NCBI RefSeq assembly: GCF_000298195.1
Contig: NZ_BAHC01000078.1
Location: forward strand, 1-64,000
Length of the DNA stretch: 64,000 nt
Direction of reading: 5' to 3'
Origin: Gordonia rhizosphera NBRC 16068
GTDB taxonomy: Bacteria > Actinomycetota > Actinomycetes > Mycobacteriales > Mycobacteriaceae
Made by a program: the position numbers and the translations under genes
The notes under the pieces: model-generated
Database searches by the model: none
Told to the model about the DNA's origin: nothing
The model's input: the letters and a program-made list of their open reading frames with translations, nothing else
Part shown: positions 59,206-64,000 of the stretch, one piece after another
Layout of the letters: each line of letters opens with the position of its first letter
How positions within the stretch are numbered: the first letter of the stretch is position 1

Positions 59206-59553
59206 CTAGCGGGCGCCGGTTTGGCGGCTGATCATTCCCGACTCGGCGAGCACCGTGAGTGCCTGCAGGTACAGGGAACGCTCGGCGTCGCCGATACCCG
59301 CGGCGGCCAGGGCATCGTCGGCACTGCCGTGGTCACCGAGGGATCGCACGATCCCGACGACCGTCAAGTTCTTCAGAAACGACAGCTTGCGGGTGCCGAA
59401 GTGGTAGAGCAGGGCGCCGAAGGGTTCGGGACGCAACGCCACCTTGGGATTGAGCACCCAGGCGTCGGACGCGTCGAAACGGGGTGCCGCCCCGGCGCCG
59501 GCGGCCACGTCACCGTGGCCGTCGGTCACCGGAGCAGATGTCGGGGTCGACAT
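59206..59553 (-). CDS. mftB: Mycofactocin precursor recognition protein MftB
   Basis: 115 residues from the ATG that overlaps the mftA stop (ATGA). PqqD-like RiPP recognition fold: WVLNPKVALRPEPFGALLYHF, then KLSFLKNLTVVGIVRSL. It presents MftA to MftC. A frame extending upstream covers mftA in another frame and is rejected. Confidence 0.97.
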   Translation of the reverse strand: MSTPTSAPVTDGHGDVAAGAGAAPRFDASDAWVLNPKVALRPEPFGALLYHFGTRKLSFLKNLTVVGIVRSLGDHGSADDALAAAGIGDAERSLYLQALTVLAESGMISRQTGAR

Positions 59554-59651
59554 CAGTAGACCCCGCACATCCCGTCGATCGACACCTCTTCGACGAGGGA
59601 CTCGCCCACGAGCTCGGTCTCCTGCGCGGACGCGGCTGCCTGATCTGCCAT
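59553..59651 (-). CDS. mftA: Mycofactocin precursor peptide MftA
   Basis: 32 residues, MADQAAAS at the start and IDGMCGVY at the end. The terminal Val-Tyr becomes the redox cofactor. GGAGG lies 7 nt before the ATG. It is too short to be found by length-filtered gene calling, but position, start site and the C-terminal motif are unambiguous. Confidence 0.97.
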   Translation of the reverse strand: MADQAAASAQETELVGESLVEEVSIDGMCGVY

Positions 59652-59696
59652 GATCCAACCTCCATATTTTCCTCGTAGTGATGCGGATCACCGAAT

Positions 59697-59725
59697 ACTA
59701 TAATGGCACCCGGTGCATTTAAACA
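59697..59725 (-). promoter_or_regulatory. mftA promoter with operator palindrome in its spacer
   Basis: On the minus strand TGTTTA (59720-59725) and TATAGT (59697-59702) are 17 bp apart, a good -35/-10 pair. GCACC-C-GGTGC (59706-59716) lies between them, the classic place for a TetR repressor. MftR, encoded divergently 46 bp away, is the obvious candidate to bind. Assignments are by eye. Confidence 0.65.
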
Positions 59726-59761
59726 GCCCAAAACCAAAACTAGCCACACGGACAGGTCACG

Positions 59762-60382
59762 ATGAGCTCATCCGACGAGGTGCAAGGGCCCACACGGGTC
59801 GCGCAACCGGGTCGACGTCCGGTCACCTCGCGTGCCCAGATCAGCACGGTTGCCATTGACCTGTTCACCGCACAGGGCTTCGACGAGACGAGCGTCGACG
59901 ACATCGCCGACGCCGTCGGGATCGCCCGCCGCACGCTGTTTCGCTACTACCCGTCGAAGAACGCCATCGCCTGGGGAGACTTCGACGCCCACCTCGACGA
60001 GATGCGCACCCTGCTGGCCGCGATCCCGGCCGAGTTGCCGATCTCCGAGGCCCTGCGACGGGCGCTGGTGTCGTTCAACACGGTACCCGCAGCCGAACTC
60101 GCCGGGCATCGTCGACGGATGGCGCTACTCCTGGGTGTGCCTGCCCTGCAGGCACATTCGATGCTCATGTACTCCGACTGGCGCCACGTGATCGCCGAGT
60201 TCGTCGCCACGCGACTGGACCTCGACGAACACGACCACCTCCCCCAGACCATCGCCTGGCTGTGCCTGGGCACCGCCCTGGCCGCCTACGAGCAGTGGCT
60301 CACTCACCCCGGGGCCGACCTCGAGGCGCTGATCATCGCGGGGAGCCGTACCCTGGCGCAAGGGGTCGACGCGCTGTCGTGA
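59762..60382 (+). CDS. mftR: Mycofactocin TetR-family regulator MftR
   Basis: 206 residues. Helix-turn-helix at ~25-65: AIDLFTAQGFDETSVDDIAD followed by AVGIARRTLFRYYPSKNAI. Divergent from mftABCD, the usual place for MftR, which represses the mft genes and is reported in mycobacteria to respond to acyl-CoA. The ligand domain ends with a hydrophobic helix (AWLCLGTALAAYEQWL). Confidence 0.95.
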   Translation: MSSSDEVQGPTRVAQPGRRPVTSRAQISTVAIDLFTAQGFDETSVDDIADAVGIARRTLFRYYPSKNAIAWGDFDAHLDEMRTLLAAIPAELPISEALRRALVSFNTVPAAELAGHRRRMALLLGVPALQAHSMLMYSDWRHVIAEFVATRLDLDEHDHLPQTIAWLCLGTALAAYEQWLTHPGADLEALIIAGSRTLAQGVDALS

Positions 60383-60408
60383 GCGATCGCCGGTGCGTTA
60401 CCCTGAAC

Positions 60409-60422
60409 TAGAACGTGTTCTA
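60409..60422 (+). promoter_or_regulatory. KstR-type palindrome upstream of kshB
   Basis: TAGAAC-GT-GTTCTA is a perfect 14-bp palindrome that fits T-N2-AAC-N2-GTT-N2-A exactly. It overlaps a TCTAAT -10-like element (60419-60424) and precedes kshB by 46 bp. Control of kshB by KstR is known in mycobacteria and rhodococci. Confidence 0.85.
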
Positions 60423-60468
60423 ATTCTTTGAGGCGGTCCGGCCGACGATCCGGCAGAGAGGTGGCGAG

Positions 60469-61524
60469 ATGACCGAGCTGATGCCGCATGGCTCGCGCAG
60501 CGTGATCCTGACGGTCGCCGAGGTCATCGACGAGACCGCCGACGCCCGGTCGCTGGTCTTCGATCTTCCCGACACCCAGCGCGAATCCTTCACCGACTAC
60601 AAACCCGGTCAATTCCTCACGCTGCGGATTCCCAGCGACGTCACCGGATCGGTCGCGAGGTGTTACTCGCTGGCCTCCGCACCCGCCACCGACAAGCTCC
60701 CGAAGGTCACCGTCAAGCGCACCGTCGACGGCTACGGGTCGAACTGGGTGTGCGACAACCTCGCTCCCGGCAGCCAGATCGAGGTGCTGCCGCCGTCGGG
60801 TGTGTTCACGCCGAAGGATCTCGACACCCCTCTGCTGCTGATCGCCGCCGGCAGCGGTGTCACACCGGTGATGTCGATCCTCAAGGCCGCCCTGCAGGCC
60901 GGCAGCGCGCCCGTCACGTTCTTCTATGCCAACCGCGGTATCGAGGACGTGATCTTCGCCGACGAACTGCGCGACCTGCAGGAGGCCCACCCCGATCGGC
61001 TCACCCTGATCCACTGGCTGGAGACGCTGCAGGGACTGCCCAGCGACCGGATGCTCGCGACCACCTTCGGCCCCTACGCCGAGCGCACCGCCTACCTCTG
61101 CGGACCCGGACCGTTCATGGATGCCGTACACAAAGGCCTTGCGGGAGCGGGGTTTCCGCACCACAACGTGCACACCGAGGTCTACAACTCACTGTCCGGC
61201 GACCCGTTCGCCGACGTCGAGCTCGCCGAGGTCACCGAGGCGGAGGAGGCGCAGGCCGCGACGGTCGAGGTGGAACTCGACGGCGAGACCCACAGCCTGC
61301 GGTGGCCGCGCAAACGGTCGCTGATCGACGTGATGCTCGCCGCCGGACTCGACGCCCCCTACTCGTGCCAGGAGGGTGAATGCGGGTCGTGTGCATGCAC
61401 CCTCACCGAGGGTACCGTCGACATGGACAACATCGGTGCGCTCGACCCGGAGGATATCGCCGACGGGTACATCCTTGGCTGCCAGGCACATCCGACCTCG
61501 GAGAACCTGCGGGTCGAGTTCTGA
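60469..61524 (+). CDS. kshB: 3-ketosteroid 9-alpha-hydroxylase reductase subunit
   Basis: 351 residues. FAD domain with RCYSLASAP, NAD domain with LLIAAGSGVTPVMSILKAAL and YLCGPGPFMDAV, and a C-terminal plant-type [2Fe-2S] ferredoxin domain CQEGECGSCACTLTEG plus CQAH. Order FAD-NAD-ferredoxin and length match KshB, which feeds electrons to the KshA Rieske oxygenase in steroid ring opening. PaaE-type or other class IA reductases are the alternative; the KstR box supports KshB. Confidence 0.88.
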   Translation: MTELMPHGSRSVILTVAEVIDETADARSLVFDLPDTQRESFTDYKPGQFLTLRIPSDVTGSVARCYSLASAPATDKLPKVTVKRTVDGYGSNWVCDNLAPGSQIEVLPPSGVFTPKDLDTPLLLIAAGSGVTPVMSILKAALQAGSAPVTFFYANRGIEDVIFADELRDLQEAHPDRLTLIHWLETLQGLPSDRMLATTFGPYAERTAYLCGPGPFMDAVHKGLAGAGFPHHNVHTEVYNSLSGDPFADVELAEVTEAEEAQAATVEVELDGETHSLRWPRKRSLIDVMLAAGLDAPYSCQEGECGSCACTLTEGTVDMDNIGALDPEDIADGYILGCQAHPTSENLRVEF

Positions 61525-61552
61525 GCCCGAAGCCATTCGGAGAAAGGCTGTC

Positions 61553-61921
61553 ATGACACCTGATCGTCTCGCCCGTGGGCTCGCGGGCATGTTGTTGACC
61601 ATCGGCACACTGCATTTCGTCGTGCCCAAGCCGTTCGACGACATCATCCCCGAGGAGATCCCGGCCGATCCGCGCACCCTGACCTACGCGTCGGGCGCCG
61701 CCGAGGTCGCGATCGGCGCGGGTCTACTGGTGCCGAAGACCCGGCGCACTGCAGCCGCCGCCACGGCGGCGCTGTTCGTCGCGGTCTATCCGGCCAACCT
61801 CAACATGGTGCGGCTTTGTTGGGACCGGTCGCCGGCGATGCGCGCCGTCGCGATCGGTCGACTCCCCTTCCAGTTCCCGATGATCTGGGCCGCCTACCGG
61901 GTGTGGCGCGACACCGAGTAG
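61553..61921 (+). CDS. DoxX-like small membrane protein
   Basis: 122 residues from ATG 61553 with GGAGAAAGG upstream. About four short hydrophobic segments; LHFVVPKPFDDIIPEEIP and YASGAAEVAIGAGLLVP are typical of DoxX-like proteins. Probably co-transcribed with kshB (28-bp gap). Function unknown. Confidence 0.8.
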   Translation: MTPDRLARGLAGMLLTIGTLHFVVPKPFDDIIPEEIPADPRTLTYASGAAEVAIGAGLLVPKTRRTAAAATAALFVAVYPANLNMVRLCWDRSPAMRAVAIGRLPFQFPMIWAAYRVWRDTE

Positions 61922-61957
61922 TGAAGGCGCGCTGCACAACTCCGATACGTCGAGGAG

Positions 61958-62036
61958 CGGAGGTGCCAATTCACCTCCGACACGCGGAGCTCGCACAAAC
62001 ACGCAAAGCTCCTCGTGCTTCTGCGAGTTCCGCGTG
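61958..62036. terminator. Hairpins between convergent genes
   Basis: CGGAGGTG (61958-61965) pairs with CACCTCCG (61972-61979) around CCAATT. A second inverted pair, CACGCGGAGCTCGCA (61981-61995) and TGCGAGTTCCGCGTG (62022-62036), has one mismatch. They fill the gap between two converging stop codons and could terminate in both directions. Confidence 0.6.
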
Positions 62037-62037
62037 T

Positions 62038-62766
62038 TCAAGCTCGCGACCGGTAGTGCTCCCGTTCGGCAGCGGTGAGGTGCTCGGTCGCGTAGCTCAG
62101 CGCGGTCCGGCCCATCTGCGCCGCGTGGGTTTCCAGAAATGCGCACAACAGATCGCGATCCACCCGCTTGCCGAGTTCGCGCAACATCCAACCGGAGGCC
62201 TTCTGGATCAGGTCGCGCCGATCGTCGAGCACCGTCGGGACCACGGCGAGGGTGGCCTCGGCGCTGCCGTGTTTGAGGAAGGCGAAGGTCCCCATGATCC
62301 CGACTCGACGCCGCCACAGGTCACCGTCGGCGGCGAGGCGCAACAGCGGGCCGTGATCGCCACGCGCCCACAACCATTCGCCGAGGATGGGATCGGCCGA
62401 CGAGTCGACCAGATCCCAGTTGTCGACATGACCGGCGTGGACCGCGTCGAGGTAGCAGGCGACCCATCGGGCGCGGTTGTCGTCGTCGGGGGCGCGTTCG
62501 AACCCGGCCCGCAGCACGAACAGCGCGGTCAGGCGGTGCTCGTGGATCTGCGAGCGCAGCAGCTCAGCGACGACGTCGACGTCGGCCCCGCGGAATCGCT
62601 TGGCGATCGCGCGTAGCTGCGGAACCCGCACACCGACGAAGACGTCACCCTCGCCGTACTCCCCCGGCCCGGTCTTGAAGAACCGCGCCGAACCCGCCGC
62701 ACGGACGGGATCGGCGAGCGCGTCGATCTCCGCCGCGATCTGCGCTGCCGACGGGGACCGGGTCAC
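62038..62766 (-). CDS. DNA alkylation repair protein, AlkD-like
   Basis: 242 residues of helical HEAT-like repeats. FKTGPGEYGEGDVFVGVRVPQLR near the start, VDNWDLVDSSADPILGEWL in the middle with the conserved Trp-Asp, and QKASGWMLRELGKR near the end are the AlkD family signature. It excises alkylated purines such as 3- and 7-alkyl bases. Four bases after the reductase gene, so probably co-transcribed. Confidence 0.93.
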   Translation of the reverse strand: MTRSPSAAQIAAEIDALADPVRAAGSARFFKTGPGEYGEGDVFVGVRVPQLRAIAKRFRGADVDVVAELLRSQIHEHRLTALFVLRAGFERAPDDDNRARWVACYLDAVHAGHVDNWDLVDSSADPILGEWLWARGDHGPLLRLAADGDLWRRRVGIMGTFAFLKHGSAEATLAVVPTVLDDRRDLIQKASGWMLRELGKRVDRDLLCAFLETHAAQMGRTALSYATEHLTAAEREHYRSRA

Positions 62767-62770
62767 CGGT

Positions 62771-63985
62771 TCAGCCGAGCACCTCGGAGATCGGGGTCCG
62801 GGTGAGCAGTTTCGGTCGGGTCTTCATGACCGGACCGACCTTGCCGGCACCGACGACAGCGGTGAGGAATCCGTCGCGGCTGTAGTAGGCGAGGAACTTG
62901 GTGCCGTCGTCGTCGACGATGTGCACGTCGTCGCCGGCCTCGGGCCGTCCGAGCACCTGGATCTTGAGCTCGTACTGGTCGCTCCAGAAATAGGGTGGCG
63001 CAGCGGGAATCATCGCATCGGTCTGCGCGATCCGATGCGCGACCTCGGTGGACTGCTCGACGGTGTGCGTCCAGTGTTCGACGCGACGGGTCCCGCCGGT
63101 CTCGGTGCGCCAGTTCGCGACATCTCCGAGGGCGTAGACATCGGGCGCCGACGTGGCGCCGTGTTCGTCGCATGCGATCCCACCACCGGTTTCCCGCGGG
63201 GCCATCTCGATGCCGGAGCCGTCGAGGTAGTCGACCACCGGCGTCGACCCGATCCCGACGACGACGATGTCGGCGTCGACGACGGTGCCGTCGGCGAGTC
63301 GCACGGCGGTGACACGCGCATCGTCGGTGACCAGGCCGTCGACGCCGACTCCGGTGAGCACCTTGACGCCGCGGGCGGTGTGCAGGCGAGCGACCAGGGC
63401 CCCGATCTCGGTGCCGAGCGCGGCCGCCAGCGGTGCCGGCGCGGGCTCCACCAGCGTCACCTCGAGTCCGCGCTGATTGAGGCTGGCCGCCACCTCGCAG
63501 CCGATGAACCCGGCCCCGACGACGACGGCCCGGGTGGCGCCCTCGATCTCGCCGCGCAGTGTCAGCGCGTCGTCGATGGTGCGCAGCACGTGGACTCCCG
63601 CCACCGCCTCGGCGCCCGGCAGCGGTCGGGGGTGCAGGCCGGTGGCCAGCACGAGCGTGTCGTAGCGCAGGGTCTCGCTGTGGGCCGGGTCGTCGATCTT
63701 CTCGATGGTGATGGTGTGCTCGTCGGGCGACACCGCCGAGACCCGCTCTCCGGCGCGTAGCTCGATCGAGGATTCCGCGAAGAACTCCGCGGGCTTGAGA
63801 TCGACGCGGTCGTCCTTGCCCTGCAGGACCGACTTGGACAACGGCGGCCGGTCATAGGGTGGGTGGGCCTCGGCGCCGATCATCGTGATGGGACCGGAGT
63901 AGGCGTTGGACCGCAGGCTCTCCGCCACCCGAATACCGCCGAGACCGGCACCGACAATCACCACACCCGCAGGCGACCCACTCAT
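62771..63985 (-). CDS. FAD/NAD-dependent ferredoxin reductase
   Basis: 404 residues from ATG 63985 with GGAAGGA upstream; a GTG at 63988 is also open. FAD motif VVIVGAGLGGIRVAESLR, YDRPPLSKSVL, NAD motif VVVGAGFIGCEVAASL, and VYALGDVANW near the second flavin contact. C-terminal ferredoxin-reductase domain with PYFWSDQYELKIQVLG. It reduces a ferredoxin or rubredoxin for a P450 or Rieske oxygenase; the partner is not in the window. Confidence 0.92.
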   Translation of the reverse strand: MSGSPAGVVIVGAGLGGIRVAESLRSNAYSGPITMIGAEAHPPYDRPPLSKSVLQGKDDRVDLKPAEFFAESSIELRAGERVSAVSPDEHTITIEKIDDPAHSETLRYDTLVLATGLHPRPLPGAEAVAGVHVLRTIDDALTLRGEIEGATRAVVVGAGFIGCEVAASLNQRGLEVTLVEPAPAPLAAALGTEIGALVARLHTARGVKVLTGVGVDGLVTDDARVTAVRLADGTVVDADIVVVGIGSTPVVDYLDGSGIEMAPRETGGGIACDEHGATSAPDVYALGDVANWRTETGGTRRVEHWTHTVEQSTEVAHRIAQTDAMIPAAPPYFWSDQYELKIQVLGRPEAGDDVHIVDDDGTKFLAYYSRDGFLTAVVGAGKVGPVMKTRPKLLTRTPISEVLG

Positions 63986-64000
63986 CACACGTCCTTCCGT

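Overview
The window is GC-rich actinobacterial DNA. The order Mycobacteriales (Gordonia/Rhodococcus/Mycobacterium relatives) is indicated by a complete mycofactocin locus, a KshB-type steroid hydroxylase reductase with a KstR-type palindrome, an MbtH protein beside large NRPS genes, and the DsbA/VKOR pair. A Gordonia-like genus is my guess; it is not proven by the sequence. I saw no tRNA, rRNA, CRISPR array, insertion sequence or phage gene.

Region 1 (1-23.8 kb) is a nonribosomal peptide locus. Two overlapping minus-strand NRPS genes carry at least six modules: C-A-T, C-A-T and C on NRPS1, then A-T, C-A-T-E, C-A-T and C on NRPS2, which runs off the left edge. By hand-read specificity residues the first A domain matches the classic serine code. 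A divergent Drr-type ABC exporter (three genes), a phosphoribosyltransferase, an MbtH protein and a small orphan protein complete the locus. A ~90-residue segment resembling the start of an A domain occurs three times: at the C-terminus of NRPS1, at the N-terminus of NRPS2, and as the free-standing small protein beside mbtH. It may be an undescribed docking or assembly element.

Region 2 (23.9-34.9 kb) holds a minus-strand operon (Na+/H+ antiporter, GH13 glycosidase, sensor kinase, kinase-like membrane protein without an ATPase domain), then the S10 ribosomal operon rpsJ-rplC-D-W-B-rpsS-rplV-rpsC-rplP-rpmC-rpsQ, closed by a strong hairpin terminator.

Region 3 (34.9-49.98 kb, plus strand except one gene) holds sdhCAB, a thioesterase-like protein and a frameshifted secreted Cys/Pro-rich protein. 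It continues with an asparagine-synthetase-type amidotransferase, an S9 peptidase, a GntR regulator, an NCS1 permease and an Asp/Glu/hydantoin racemase in tight order, followed by a DUF389 membrane protein and the DsbA-VKOR disulfide pair.

Region 4 (50.0-60.4 kb) is the mycofactocin locus: mftR divergent from mftABCD, then mftEFG after two inserted genes (a CoA-transferase/racemase and a mycofactocin-type SDR). mftG carries an apparent 1-nt frameshift in a homopolymer. KstR-type palindromes lie upstream of the SDR and of kshB, which tie this locus to steroid catabolism. The right end holds kshB, a DoxX-like protein, an AlkD-like DNA glycosylase and a ferredoxin reductase.

Several intergenic gaps contain arrays of degenerate repeats with a 21-nt period, often in inverted orientation and each with its own core sequence. 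These are not explained by the genes.
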